DNA from: an uncultured Clostridia bacterium
GTDB taxonomy: Bacteria > Bacillota > Clostridia > TANB77 > CAG-508
Reading direction: 5' to 3'
NCBI GenBank assembly: GCA_947627785.1
Contig: CANQXC010000001.1
Location: forward strand, 1-35,960
DNA length: 35,960 nt
The position numbers and the translations under genes are program-made. Positions 17,618 to 27,807 of this stretch are shown one piece after another. The first letter of the stretch is position 1; the number at the start of each line of letters is the position of its first letter. Under the pieces are notes generated by a model. The model had not been told where the DNA came from. It worked only from the letters and a program-made list of their open reading frames with translations, and searched no databases.

Positions 17618-19090
17618 TTAACTTAATGGTTTCATCGTAGGGAATAATAAAATATCTCTTATTGAAGCACTATCTGTTAATAGCATTATTAATCTATCAA
17701 CTCCTATTCCCAAACCTCCTGTTGGTGGCATTCCATATTCTAATGCTTGAATGAAATCATCATCCATATCGTTTGCTTCTTCATTTCCTTCTGCCTTTTG
17801 TCTTGCTTGCTCTAAGAATCTTTCATATTGGTCTATTGGATCATTTAGTTCTGAATATGCATTTCCATATTCACGTCCACCAATGAACACCTCAAATCTT
17901 TCTACTAATCTTGGATCTGAAGGTTTTCTCTTTGTAAGTGGTGATACCTCTACTGGGTAATCTATTATAAATGTTGGCTGAATTAAAGTATCTTCAACTT
18001 TTTCTTCAAATACAAGATTTATAACATTTCCTCTCTCTAATACACCTTCTATCTCTATTCCTAAATTCTTTGCTGCATTTGTTGCTTCTTCATCTGAATT
18101 TATAGTATTAAAGTCTACTCCTGTAACCTCTTTTATTGCATCTATCATTGGAATCCTTTTCCAGCCTGGTGTTAAGTCTATTGGTGTTCCTTGATATGTT
18201 ATTTTTGTCGTTCCTAATACATTTTGTGCTACTGTTGATATTATTTCTTCTGTTATATTCATCATATCATTATAATCTTCATATGCTGAATATAATTCTA
18301 TATTTGTAAATTCTGGATTATGTTTTATTGAAATACCCTCATTTCTAAACATTCTTCCCATTTCATATACTTTATCAAATCCACCTACAATTAATCTTTT
18401 TAAGTATAGCTCATTTGCTATTCTTAAATACATGTCCATATCTAAAGTATTATGGTGTGTTATAAATGGTCTTGCAGCAGCTCCTCCTGCAATTGTATTT
18501 AGTATTGGTGTTTCTACCTCTAAATATCCTTTACTATCCAATATTCTTCTAATCTCTTTAATTATTTTTGTTCTTGTTAAGAATGTCTCTTTTACTTCTG
18601 GATTCATTATTAAATCTACATATCTTTGCCTATATCTTAATTCCGTATCTTTCAATCCATGGAATTTCTCTGGTAATGGTCTTAAAGATTTTGTAAGTAA
18701 AATTACCTCTTTTGCATGTACTGAAATTTCTTCTGTTTTTGTTTTAAATACAAATCCTGTTATACCAATAATATCTCCTATATCATAAGTTTTAAATGCT
18801 GAATAACTTTCTTCTCCTAAGTCATTTATGCTTACATAACTTTGAATTTTTCCTGTTGAGTCTTGTATATGGCAAAAAGATGCCTTTCCCATTATTCTTT
18901 TTGCAACTATTCTTCCAGCAATTGAAACATCTTTATTTTCTAATTCTGCAAAATTATTTCTTACATCTTCACTTGTATGTGTTCTGTTATATTTTGTAAT
19001 CTCAAATGGATTTTTTCCCTGTTTTTTTAGTTCTTCTAATTTTTCCTTTCTAATTTTTATTAAATGATTTTCGTCTAATATTTCTTCCAT
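17618..19090 (-). CDS. lysS: Lysyl-tRNA synthetase, class II
   Basis: A 490-residue class IIb enzyme charging tRNA-Lys. The N-terminal OB-fold anticodon-binding domain (about 55-150) includes VSIAGRIVAKRIMGKASFCHIQD. The catalytic domain has motif 1 (about 190, VETPILNTIAGGAAARPF), motif 2 MFRNEGISIKHNPEFTNIELY and motif 3 GLGIGVDRLIMLLTDS, and the protein ends close to SIRDILLFPTMKP as is usual for LysRS. All expected motifs are intact and there is no CGG codon in the gene. It is divergent from udk across a 240-base gap. Confidence 0.97.
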   Translation of the reverse strand: MEEILDENHLIKIRKEKLEELKKQGKNPFEITKYNRTHTSEDVRNNFAELENKDVSIAGRIVAKRIMGKASFCHIQDSTGKIQSYVSINDLGEESYSAFKTYDIGDIIGITGFVFKTKTEEISVHAKEVILLTKSLRPLPEKFHGLKDTELRYRQRYVDLIMNPEVKETFLTRTKIIKEIRRILDSKGYLEVETPILNTIAGGAAARPFITHHNTLDMDMYLRIANELYLKRLIVGGFDKVYEMGRMFRNEGISIKHNPEFTNIELYSAYEDYNDMMNITEEIISTVAQNVLGTTKITYQGTPIDLTPGWKRIPMIDAIKEVTGVDFNTINSDEEATNAAKNLGIEIEGVLERGNVINLVFEEKVEDTLIQPTFIIDYPVEVSPLTKRKPSDPRLVERFEVFIGGREYGNAYSELNDPIDQYERFLEQARQKAEGNEEANDMDDDFIQALEYGMPPTGGLGIGVDRLIMLLTDSASIRDILLFPTMKPLS

Positions 19091-19271
19091 AAGAAACCCC
19101 TCTCTACTATTTTAAATTTCATATAATTATATAACAAAATATGTAGTTTGTAAATACTTATAAAAGTAATTTTCAGGTGTACTTTTTGTTAATAAAAAAA
19201 TAAATTTTAATTTAACTTTTACTTTCATTTAATTTTTAATTAGAGTTATGTGTACTTTTTATCATTTTTTG

Positions 19272-19300
19272 TTGATTTTTGAAATGTTTTGGTTTAAAAT
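19272..19300 (+). promoter_or_regulatory. Sigma-A-type promoter for udk
   Basis: TTGATT (19272-19277) and TAAAAT (19295-19300) are 17 bases apart, with a start codon 31 bases further on. A direct repeat of GTGTACTTTTT at 19177 and 19250 lies upstream in the lysS-udk gap and could be an operator. Confidence 0.55.
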
Positions 19301-19331
19301 AGATATAGTATTTTTTATGGAGGTTACGTTT

Positions 19332-19947
19332 ATGGAACTTAATCCTATTATTATTGGTATTGCAGGTGGAACTGGTTCTCGGGAAAAGTACTTTAGCTGA
19401 TAATATAAAAAAAGAATTTGCTGATAATATTACTATGCTTTCTCACGACTACTATTATAAAAGCCACTCTGATTTATCTTTTGACGAAAGAAAAAAATTA
19501 AATTTTGACCATCCTGATGCTTTTGATACTGATTTGCTTATTGAACATTTACATAAACTTAAAAATGGTGAAACAATTTATAGACCTAATTATTCCTTTG
19601 TTGACCATTTAAGAGAAGAACAAACCTTTGAGGTAATACCTAAAAAAGTTATTTTAGTAGATGGTATTTTAATATTTGAAAATAAACAATTACGAGACAT
19701 GATGGATATAAAAATATTTGTTGATACTGATGCAGATATTAGATTTATAAGAAGACTTACACGTGATGTTAGCGATAGAGGTCGTACTATTGATTCTGTT
19801 ATAGAGCAATATATAACTACTGTTAAGCCAATGCATGAACAATTTGTTGAACCAAGTAAAAAATATGCAGATATAATTGTTCCTGAAGGTGGATATAATC
19901 ATGTTGCTTTGAATATGATTATAGAGAAAATTAGAAGTATTATTTAA
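19332..19947 (+). CDS. udk: Uridine kinase, with a CGG +1 recoding site in the P-loop
   Basis: Udk phosphorylates uridine and cytidine to the monophosphates with ATP or GTP in pyrimidine salvage. From the ATG at 19332 (GGAGG nine bases upstream) 16 codons are read to GGTGS, then CGG at 19380-19382. A +1 step gives GKSTLADNI, completing the P-loop GGTGSGKST, and the frame continues to 19947, giving 204 residues, close to the family length. Other family features are LSHDYYY, the NFDHPDAFD segment, RPNYSFVDH, VILVDGIL and FIRRLTRDVSDRGRTIDSVIEQY. Zero-frame translation would end at TGA about six codons after CGG. It is therefore an intact enzyme only if the site is recoded. Confidence 0.92.
19380..19382 (+). 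other. CGG +1 recoding site (udk P-loop)
   Basis: The context is GGT TCT C GGG AAA AGT ACT. Dropping the C yields GSGKST, the nucleotide-binding loop; zero frame reads REKYFS and stops. Confidence 0.9.
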
Positions 19948-19952
19948 GTAAT

Positions 19953-19987
19953 AAAATTCTCAGCAGATAAATCTGCTGAGAATTTTT
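19953..19987 (+). terminator. Strong hairpin terminator after udk
   Basis: A 15-bp perfect stem, AAAATTCTCAGCAGA with TCTGCTGAGAATTTT, has a 4-base loop TAAA and a T-run. It starts 5 bases past the udk stop. Confidence 0.85.
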
Positions 19988-20045
19988 CATGATTATTTCT
20001 TAAAAACTTTTGTTATTTAATTTTTAAAAATTATATATACAATTA

Positions 20046-20744
20046 TTATTCAACTCTTGCAAGTATTACCAATCTATCTTTTCCATCATCTGTACATGTA
20101 GATAATGCAATTTCTATATTATCTCCTCTTTCTCTTGTTATGTATTCTGTATCTGTATCTGGAACTTGTGAAATTTCATATATTGTATAAGTTAACTTTT
20201 TCCCTTCTAAATCAGTAATTTCTATTTTATCCCCTATTACTAGTTTTTTGTTATTTGAAAAAAACTTTCCATTTCTATAATTATGTCCAATTATAACAAC
20301 AACTCCTTGTTTATTTAATGTAGGATTTGATGGATACATAACTGCAACAGCTGTATCTAAGGCTCCAGGTGTTGCTTTTGTTAATATTGGATAATCTACG
20401 TTTGTTTTTGATATTTTTATATAACCTATCATTGGATATTCTTTATAATATTTTGTTTTCTTTCTAGCAGTAGTTCCTCCAGAAGATGTATTATTATTGT
20501 TATTATTACCGTCTAATATGTAATTATAATCTCCATAACTATTATTATCATCTACCACTGTATTATCTTCATTATTATTGCTCTCGCCTTGTTCTACCAT
20601 TTCTCCATACACCTTTTTTCTGCCCTTGGAATCTTGGTAATCTTTATATGCATTTATTCCTATTACTACTACTATAATTACAATTGCTATTATTAAAATA
20701 ACTAATAATACTGTAAGTATTGTACTATATTTACTTTTAAACAT
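20046..20744 (-). CDS. Sortase transpeptidase of the pilus operon
   Basis: About 232 residues from the ATG at 20744; an upstream ATG at 20756 directly abuts AGGAG and is less likely. An N-terminal membrane anchor (about 7-32) is followed by an Asn-rich linker with a run of six asparagines, and a C-terminal sortase domain. Catalytic residues are visible: His in IIGHNYRNGKFF (about 154), Cys in ALSTCTDDG (about 217) and Arg in DRLVILAR (about 224). Sortases join sorting-signal proteins to peptidoglycan or to one another. It is the last gene of the pilus operon, but no LPXTG-type signal is visible in the operon proteins, so its substrate is unknown. The subclass (B- or D-like) is not settled. 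Confidence 0.88.
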   Translation of the reverse strand: MFKSKYSTILTVLLVILIIAIVIIVVVIGINAYKDYQDSKGRKKVYGEMVEQGESNNNEDNTVVDDNNSYGDYNYILDGNNNNNNTSSGGTTARKKTKYYKEYPMIGYIKISKTNVDYPILTKATPGALDTAVAVMYPSNPTLNKQGVVVIIGHNYRNGKFFSNNKKLVIGDKIEITDLEGKKLTYTIYEISQVPDTDTEYITRERGDNIEIALSTCTDDGKDRLVILARVE

Positions 20745-20829
20745 AAAACCACTCATCTCCTAATATAAATTATATCATAATGTTTATTTTTTGTAAATTT
20801 TATATTTAAAATTTATACATAAAAAGTAA

Positions 20830-20872
20830 AAAATCAAAAGTTTCAGTTATTAAGACTAAAACTTTTGATTTT
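20830..20872 (-). terminator. Hairpin between tip-like protein gene and sortase gene
   Basis: TAAAATCAAAAGTTTT pairs with AAACTTTTGATTTT on the minus strand. It lies just after the stop at 20905 and upstream of the sortase gene, so it may attenuate sortase expression. Confidence 0.65.
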
Positions 20873-20904
20873 ACATTGTTTAAATTTCTGCAATTATATA
20901 CCTT

Positions 20905-22462
<1,558 letters not shown>

Positions 22463-22482
22463 AGCAGTTTCCTCCTCTTTAC

Positions 22483-22519
22483 AAATTAGGGTAGAAATTT
22501 TAAATTTCTACCCTAATTT
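22483..22519 (-). terminator. Palindromic hairpin between pilin-like genes
   Basis: AAATTAGGGTAGAAATTT and its complement are separated by a single base, 3 bases after the stop at 22523. Probably a partial terminator or mRNA-stabilising hairpin within the operon, reducing expression of the tip-like protein and sortase. Confidence 0.7.
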
Positions 22520-22522
22520 AGC

Positions 22523-23029
22523 TTATTTCGCTACTAATATAGTTGAGCTTGCTTGTATTGCAATTGTGTCTTTTCCCATTAGGTTATAGAAAAAGTTTTT
22601 TAATTGTGTTCCAGTTGTTACATTAGTATTTTTTACATTAGCTATTACATAATCTCCTTGCTCTAAAGGATATTCTCCTTCTGTTTGTATTTTTTCTTCT
22701 ATTGTTGCTGTGTATTCTGAATAATAAATATTTTCTCCTATTACATCTTTATTATCACCTTTGGCTCCTGGATTATCATTTATTTTTCTAACCTCTAATG
22801 TAACAGCATATGTATTTCCTGTTGCATCTAATGTTTGAATTAATTCTCTATATGTACTTTCTGTAATTTTTCCTTCTCTCGCAACAGTATTAGTAAAATC
22901 ATCTAATATTGTTTGTACTGCACTTTGCGTTATCCTATCATTTTGATTTGCAGTTGCCATAAACGGTACTACAAACATTAATACTACTACTAACATAATT
23001 GCCATTATTGTTATAAATGTATCTGACAT
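22523..23029 (-). CDS. Pilin-like protein, paralogue of the tip protein N-terminus
   Basis: A 168-residue protein beginning MSDTFITIMAIMLVVVLM, a single N-terminal hydrophobic helix with almost no preceding leader. It then has NQNDRITQSAVQTILDDFTNTVAREGKITESTYRELI, a predicted helix, and ATGNTYAVTLEVR, followed by beta-rich sequence with VIANVKNTNVTTGTQLKNFFYNLMGKDT. Each of these blocks has a counterpart in the downstream tip-like protein, so the two arose by duplication. This shorter copy lacks stalk and C-terminal modules and may be a structural subunit. No cysteine and no LPXTG motif are present. Family unnamed as far as I can tell. Confidence 0.85.
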   Translation of the reverse strand: MSDTFITIMAIMLVVVLMFVVPFMATANQNDRITQSAVQTILDDFTNTVAREGKITESTYRELIQTLDATGNTYAVTLEVRKINDNPGAKGDNKDVIGENIYYSEYTATIEEKIQTEGEYPLEQGDYVIANVKNTNVTTGTQLKNFFYNLMGKDTIAIQASSTILVAK

Positions 23030-23056
23030 CTTACATCCCTCCTTAAAATAAATTCA

Positions 23057-23569
23057 TCAATTAAGCAATGTATATGTAATATAAATTCTTGTTGGATTTG
23101 AAATACCTTCTGTTGAAACTACAATTTTTGTACCATCATCTGCTATTTTATATGTACCTGCTATTGTAATTTCTTCTATTCTCTCAGAAAACTTTGCTTT
23201 TTCATATCCTCTTAATTTTTCTGATACAATTCCTTCTATTCCACTTTTTCCATTGAATTCAATAGAATCTTCACTTGCAGATGAATATTCTATTGTGGTA
23301 CCATCTCCTAAATCTATTCTTACAGTAACTGTTGTTTCCTTTCGTGCTTTATATAATGCTGAAATTACTGAATCACGTCCAACTATTCTTGCTCCTTTTA
23401 GTTGCTCTCCATTAGTATAGTCTAACATATAATTGGTTTTATCTGAATACCATAATACAGTATCAGCAGTTTCTTTTGCCTTGGTTATCATTGAAAATGC
23501 AAGAGATAAACATATTACAAATGTGAATATCGCAAAAGCCATTTTCAACGCATCTGTTGCATTCTCCAT
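23057..23569 (-). CDS. Pilin-like protein of the MENA group
   Basis: 170 residues starting MENATDALKMAFAIFTFVICLSLAFSM. The opening resembles the MENASKAL start of other operon pilins and leads straight into a hydrophobic helix. The remaining 130 residues are soluble, with predicted beta strands (TVTVRIDLGDGTTIEY) and a helix. AAAGGAGG lies upstream of the ATG. The mRNA leader contains three hairpins, two of them mutually exclusive (23597-23724). It is probably a minor or alternative subunit; no enzyme motif is seen. Confidence 0.85.
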   Translation of the reverse strand: MENATDALKMAFAIFTFVICLSLAFSMITKAKETADTVLWYSDKTNYMLDYTNGEQLKGARIVGRDSVISALYKARKETTVTVRIDLGDGTTIEYSSASEDSIEFNGKSGIEGIVSEKLRGYEKAKFSERIEEITIAGTYKIADDGTKIVVSTEGISNPTRIYITYTLLN

Positions 23570-23596
23570 GTTTTTGTCCTCCTTTTAATCGTTTAG

Positions 23597-23629
23597 TACA
23601 GCAAATTTTAAAAAATTTAATTTGCTGTA
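23597..23629 (-). terminator. Hairpin just upstream of a pilin-like gene
   Basis: TACAGCAAATT pairs with AATTTGCTGTA around an A/T loop. It lies 28 bases before the ATG at 23569, so it is a leader structure rather than a simple 3' terminator. Confidence 0.6.
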
Positions 23630-23645
23630 TTATAATTCTTTTGTT

Positions 23646-23724
23646 TATCCTGAGCATAAAACATATATATTTATATATATGCTTTATGTTCAGGATAAGC
23701 TTTTAAGCTTATCCTAATTCTTTT
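23646..23724 (-). promoter_or_regulatory. Two mutually exclusive hairpins in the pilin intergenic region
   Basis: On the transcript strand AGGATAAGCTT can pair with AAGCTTATCCT. The latter's CTTATCCTGA can instead pair with TCAGGATAA some 40 bases later, with the AT-rich arms extending that stem. The shared arm makes the stems alternatives, as in attenuators. It follows the abundant-looking pilin gene ending at 23730. Confidence 0.55.
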
Positions 23725-23729
23725 ATTTT

Positions 23730-24116
23730 TTAAGTTGTACCTTTTTTTATCTTTATAGTACTTATATATCCAGTATCTGCATAATCAACTGTAACTGTAT
23801 ATTTTGAACCTGTTGTTACATTAGCATTAAAACTCGTTATATCACCAGTTGAATCAAGTGTAATAGCTGGATTACCTTCTGTTCCATTACTTGATTTTAT
23901 TGCAGATAGAAGTGAACGAACTTGAGCGGCACTTTGTTCTCCTAAATAACCTGTAAATTGAGCATTAAATTGTTGTTTTGCCCATGCTTGTGATTGACCA
24001 TCTAATCCTTCTGTTACTGGGTTTACAGCATTCATTACCAATACACCTACACCTATTAATAATATTGATATTAATATAGCACCAGCTATAATTAAAGCTT
24101 TAGAAGCATTCTCCAT
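23730..24116 (-). CDS. Probable major pilin-like subunit (MENASKAL group)
   Basis: 128 residues from the ATG at 24116, which has AAAGGAGGT about ten bases upstream, the strongest ribosome binding site in the operon. It starts MENASKALIIAGAILISILLIGVGVLVMNA. The hydrophobic helix starts at about residue 7 and no basic leader or conventional prepilin cleavage site precedes it. It continues with a Gln/Ala-rich helix (FNAQFTGYLGEQSAAQVRSLL) and a Thr/Gly-rich beta domain lacking the FKCxxIEY tail of its paralogues. Strong initiation, small size and a complex hairpin region downstream suggest that this is the main subunit. Inference only. Confidence 0.85.
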   Translation of the reverse strand: MENASKALIIAGAILISILLIGVGVLVMNAVNPVTEGLDGQSQAWAKQQFNAQFTGYLGEQSAAQVRSLLSAIKSSNGTEGNPAITLDSTGDITSFNANVTTGSKYTVTVDYADTGYISTIKIKKGTT

Positions 24117-24197
24117 ATGTAATCCCACCTCCTTTGTTTACTACATTTTATTATATATTATCCTTAGAATTTTTAATTCTAAATCTTAAAAACTAAT

Positions 24198-24632
24198 TTA
24201 GTATTCCATCTGCTTAAAAGTTATTTTACTAATTTTCCCTGTTTTTTTATGATATTCTATGTTTGTACATTTAAATTGTATTAAATTAAAGTTCTCTACA
24301 AAATTTGTCATATCATTTTTATAGAATTCCTCCATAGGATATGTTTTTTCTATTGTTATCATTTCAATTTCTATCTTTATACTATCTTCATCATTTTCTA
24401 TATAATAACCTTTTTCATCTTTTGGTATTTTATTTTTTTCATTTTGATCTATTGCTTTATTTATTATACTTGTAATATCTGTTCCTAATATTGTTTTTCC
24501 TAAATAATATTCATATTGCCTATTTTCTTGTTTTATTTGCCTTATAGTTGTATTTTTTGTTATTAATAATCCACAAGTTGAAAATATTATAATTGCAATT
24601 GGAATAAGTAATATTATTATCGTTTTTTTCAT
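24198..24632 (-). CDS. Pilin-like minor subunit with a divergent N-terminus
   Basis: 144 residues from the ATG at 24632 (TAGGAGG upstream). An in-frame extension upstream has no ribosome binding site. It starts MKKTIIILLIPIAIIIFSTCG, a conventional signal-anchor with Cys, unlike MENASKAL of its neighbours. The later part matches them: YEYYLGKTILGTDITSIINKAI and FNLIQFKCTNIEYHKKTGKISKITF, which aligns with the tail of the next upstream pilin. It may be a lipoprotein-like or membrane-retained pseudopilin. Part of the operon. Confidence 0.85.
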   Translation of the reverse strand: MKKTIIILLIPIAIIIFSTCGLLITKNTTIRQIKQENRQYEYYLGKTILGTDITSIINKAIDQNEKNKIPKDEKGYYIENDEDSIKIEIEMITIEKTYPMEEFYKNDMTNFVENFNLIQFKCTNIEYHKKTGKISKITFKQMEY

Positions 24633-24695
24633 ATATCCTCCTAAAAGTATTATAATATTTTTCGTCGATTTTTGCAATATATAAGCTATATATTT

Positions 24696-25130
24696 TTATA
24701 TTTGAGAAAGCGTTACTTTTGTTACTCTCCCATAATATACACTATTTATATCTGTTTCGTATTCTATGCTATCACACTTAAAATAAATTAATTTAAATCT
24801 ATCCTTCATAATATTTTCATCTAAAAAATTATTTATTTCATTTATACTGTATCTTTCCATATTATTACCATCAACTATTATCTGTACTTGAAATTCTTTT
24901 TGCTTTGAATCTTCAATTATTGATGCAATTTCCTGTGCAGTTATATTTTCCCTATCTGCCAATACCTCGAAAGGAGCATTATATTTTGTTAATTCTGCTG
25001 CATCTAATTTATTTATATAACTACTAGTGCTTTGGGATAATCTTCCATGTAAGTAGATACCTAATGATAAAACCATTAAAGCTAAAAACACACCAGCAGC
25101 AATTAGCAATGCTTTTGAAGCATTTTCCAT
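24696..25130 (-). CDS. Pilin-like subunit (MENASKAL group)
   Basis: 144 residues starting MENASKALLIAAGVFLALMVLSLGIYL, then ELTKYNAPFEVLADRENITAQEIASIIEDSK and a C-terminal FKLIYFKCDSIEYETDINSVYYGRVTKVTL. The two conserved blocks are shared with genes on either side. The single Cys in FKCDSIEY is also conserved in both flanking paralogues. AGAGGAG precedes the ATG. It is probably a minor subunit of the Tad-like fibre. Confidence 0.87.
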   Translation of the reverse strand: MENASKALLIAAGVFLALMVLSLGIYLHGRLSQSTSSYINKLDAAELTKYNAPFEVLADRENITAQEIASIIEDSKQKEFQVQIIVDGNNMERYSINEINNFLDENIMKDRFKLIYFKCDSIEYETDINSVYYGRVTKVTLSQI

Positions 25131-25182
25131 CTTGTGACATCTCCTCTCTCTATTTCATGGCTTATTAAAATTTTAATATTTT

Positions 25183-25636
25183 TTAATCCACTTGTCTAAA
25201 TACCATTTCAGATACTCTAGTACTACCATTTATGGTATCATAGTTAATATTAGAACATGTGTATATCGAATTTTTATGTTCACTTAAAAAAGCATCTTTA
25301 GTATTTCCCCCGATATGAAAAAGTTGTACCAATAAGCTCAACCTTTCCACTACCATCCGTGTTAATTACCTCTATTTTTACTTTATAAAGATTATCTTCA
25401 TAATTATTTTGTTGAGCTTTATTTATAACTGTTAATACCTCTGTTCCATATAAATATGATTTATTGTATGCTTCCCACTCAGAATTCCAAGCAGCTATTT
25501 CTTCTGTTATCTTTTTATCTGCTTTAGCATTTTGCATTGTTGATATATTATTAAACATTGTAGCCAACAATCCAAGTGTTAACATTCCAAGTAATATTCC
25601 TCCTGCAATCAATAAGGCTTTTGACGCGTTTTCCAT
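25183..25636 (-). CDS. Pilin-like subunit (MENASKAL group), with a CGG +1 recoding site
   Basis: The start MENASKALLIAGGILLGMLTLGLL and the helix EIAAWNSEWEAYNKSYLYGTEVLTVINKAQ match the other operon pilins. Zero-frame translation ends at 112 residues just after CGG (25310-25312). A +1 step gives 42 more residues, including KNSIYTCSNINYD and STRVSEMVFRQ. These align with FKCDSIEYETDINSVYYGRVTKVTL in the neighbouring pilin, including its Cys, and bring the protein to 150 residues, the size of its paralogues. This recovery of a homologous C-terminus from apparent intergenic DNA is strong evidence that the frame really is recoded. First pilin after the TadB/TadC-like gene. Confidence 0.9.
25310..25312 (-). 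other. CGG +1 recoding site (pilin)
   Basis: The context on the gene strand is TTT TCA TAT C GGG GGA AAT ACT. Codon 109. Zero frame stops after three more codons; the +1 frame encodes a pilin C-terminus homologous to the adjacent gene. Confidence 0.9.
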
Positions 25637-25714
25637 ATTCTAACTTTCCTTTCCTAATGTTTTCTATATTGCAACCATGCAAAATGTTTTCTACAATTTG
25701 TATTTTTGTTCTAA

Positions 25715-27796
25715 TTACATTGAGGTTGTTCCTATTGCGGTAAAGCTTTCTGACATTGAGCTCATTCCTATTACTATTAAAGGTACTATCAAATAACCAA
25801 CAAATACTGAAACCATAGGAGCAAAACCTACTATTTTTCCTATCATTCCTTTTCTCTTTATTAGTTTTTCATTTGATTCTTCTCTTTTTGCTTGATAGTA
25901 TTCTCTTTCATTATCTAACTCATCAAATGCTTCTCTAATAGGTATCTTTTCTACAGCTGCTTGAAGACTTTCTACAATTCTTATTAATTGTGGAAAAGTT
26001 ACTTCTTGCTTTAATTCTTCTAGTGCTTCCCAAGCACCTGCTTCATAATTGTTTACACACTTAGAAATTGGCTCTCTAAATATATTAGAATATCTTTCAA
26101 GCCATTCTAATATCATTTCAACATTTACCCTCTCTATTTTCATAAGCATTAATATTATTGTTTGATATTCCATTACTTCATTTTCCATATCTAATGATCT
26201 TAGTATTTTTTGGAACATCAGCATCCAAGTTGGTGAACAATAACCTAAATATCCTACTATAAATGCTATTAATAGTTCAAACCATTTAAATCCTTCACTA
26301 TTTATAATGCTTAATTTTGACATAATCTTTTCTGTTGCAGTAGCTAAGGTTCCTTCATCTGCATCCTTGTAAAATTCTGTTTTTGGTAAAAATTCTAATA
26401 TATCTTCTGAGGTTACATTACTCTTTCCTTTAAATTCCTCAAGTACAATATTTTGTGCTTCTGTTACCTCCATAGCTTTTTTTCTATCTCTATCTGATAA
26501 TGTGCCTAATAAATTGTAATCTGTTGTTGGTTCTGTATATACATAATTTTTTGCTATCTTGTGCCCAAACATAAATAATACTATTGTAATTATCATTGCA
26601 ACTATGCATATTAAAACTTTATTAACATATAAAGCCTCTATCTTTTGTTTTGAAGCTGCATCCTTCAATAATTTTGTTACAATTCTGTGATCCTTTGTAT
26701 TTTTCTTTGGTATAATTAAATCCATTCCTTGCTTTATTATAGGTTTTTTATATAATTTAATTTGCCATACTTTATTTGGATCTTTTTCTTCTACTTTTAT
26801 ACTTCCTGTATCTTTTATCTTTCTTGTTAAGAAATAACATATAAATGTAAGTATTACTATTCCTATTTGTACCATTAATCCAAGTTTTCCGTCATAAAAT
26901 TGTGCTGTAAAACCAAAGTTTGATATAGCCCAATTCTTTAATGGAGACATTAATAATACTGGTAATATTGCTATTACTGATAAACTTTGGAATACATAGT
27001 CTAATTTATCTCTCTTTAATATTTCTAGTTGCATTTCTTGTGTTATATTATTTAAATTTTTTAAATATAGTGAAGCTCCATCTTTATCTGTTCTATCTCC
27101 AAATTCTCTTGTTAAGTATGATATACCAGCAAATTCTTTTAAGTAACTATTAGGAGCAACATCATAATATTTTTCTAACTCCATTTCTGGATCTTCTGAT
27201 ATTAATATTTCATAAATTCTTTGTCCTTGAACAGATATCTCTAATTCATCATTTTGAGATACCTCATATATTGCTTCTTCAACCATGTTAAATTCATGGT
27301 ATGCATGTCTTATTTCTGCGAAAAAATCCACTTGTTGTTTTAAAATTTTTGTATCATATTTATCTACCATTCCAGACATAAGTGTTTCTACTAAGAACAA
27401 TTCAAATAATAATAATATTACTAATAAAAGTGGATCACTTTTTGTAAATATAATTACAGCAATTGTTACTGGAATTATTATGCCTAATGCATTAGTAATT
27501 ATTTTTGAGGATTGCATTCTTGTTTTGTATTCATCTTGCATATGTATTATTTCTAGTTTTCTTCTTATTTTTAGTACATATCTTTTAAATAAAGGTATTG
27601 ATGTATAAAAATTATATAATTTCTGATATATTATATCTTTAGAATACTTATGTTGCTTGGTACCCTCTCTTAATTGCCTTATCCTTTTCATTTCTTTGGT
27701 ATTTGTTTTTGACCTAATTGCAAAATATATTATTAATACTATTGCAAATAATCCACCTGTTATCCCCATCATGTAAAATATTATTTGGTTTGACAT
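25715..27796 (-). CDS. Fused TadB/TadC-like pilus platform protein
   Basis: A 693-residue inner-membrane platform protein for Tad/type II secretion-type fibre assembly. The N-terminal half has membrane segments at about 5-27, 105-145 and 285-350 around a helical cytoplasmic region (FFAEIRHAYHEFNMVEEAIYEVS) typical of T2SSF/GspF folds. The C-terminal half repeats the scheme with segments at about 410-430, 530-550 and a final pair at 655-680, around LMKIERVNVEMILEWLERYSNIF. Tad systems usually encode TadB and TadC separately, so a fusion is inferred from two half-copies in one chain. It follows the CpaF gene by 11 bases, so co-translation is likely. Confidence 0.88.
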   Translation of the reverse strand: MSNQIIFYMMGITGGLFAIVLIIYFAIRSKTNTKEMKRIRQLREGTKQHKYSKDIIYQKLYNFYTSIPLFKRYVLKIRRKLEIIHMQDEYKTRMQSSKIITNALGIIIPVTIAVIIFTKSDPLLLVILLLFELFLVETLMSGMVDKYDTKILKQQVDFFAEIRHAYHEFNMVEEAIYEVSQNDELEISVQGQRIYEILISEDPEMELEKYYDVAPNSYLKEFAGISYLTREFGDRTDKDGASLYLKNLNNITQEMQLEILKRDKLDYVFQSLSVIAILPVLLMSPLKNWAISNFGFTAQFYDGKLGLMVQIGIVILTFICYFLTRKIKDTGSIKVEEKDPNKVWQIKLYKKPIIKQGMDLIIPKKNTKDHRIVTKLLKDAASKQKIEALYVNKVLICIVAMIITIVLFMFGHKIAKNYVYTEPTTDYNLLGTLSDRDRKKAMEVTEAQNIVLEEFKGKSNVTSEDILEFLPKTEFYKDADEGTLATATEKIMSKLSIINSEGFKWFELLIAFIVGYLGYCSPTWMLMFQKILRSLDMENEVMEYQTIILMLMKIERVNVEMILEWLERYSNIFREPISKCVNNYEAGAWEALEELKQEVTFPQLIRIVESLQAAVEKIPIREAFDELDNEREYYQAKREESNEKLIKRKGMIGKIVGFAPMVSVFVGYLIVPLIVIGMSSMSESFTAIGTTSM

Positions 27797-27807
27797 TTAG
27801 TTTCACC

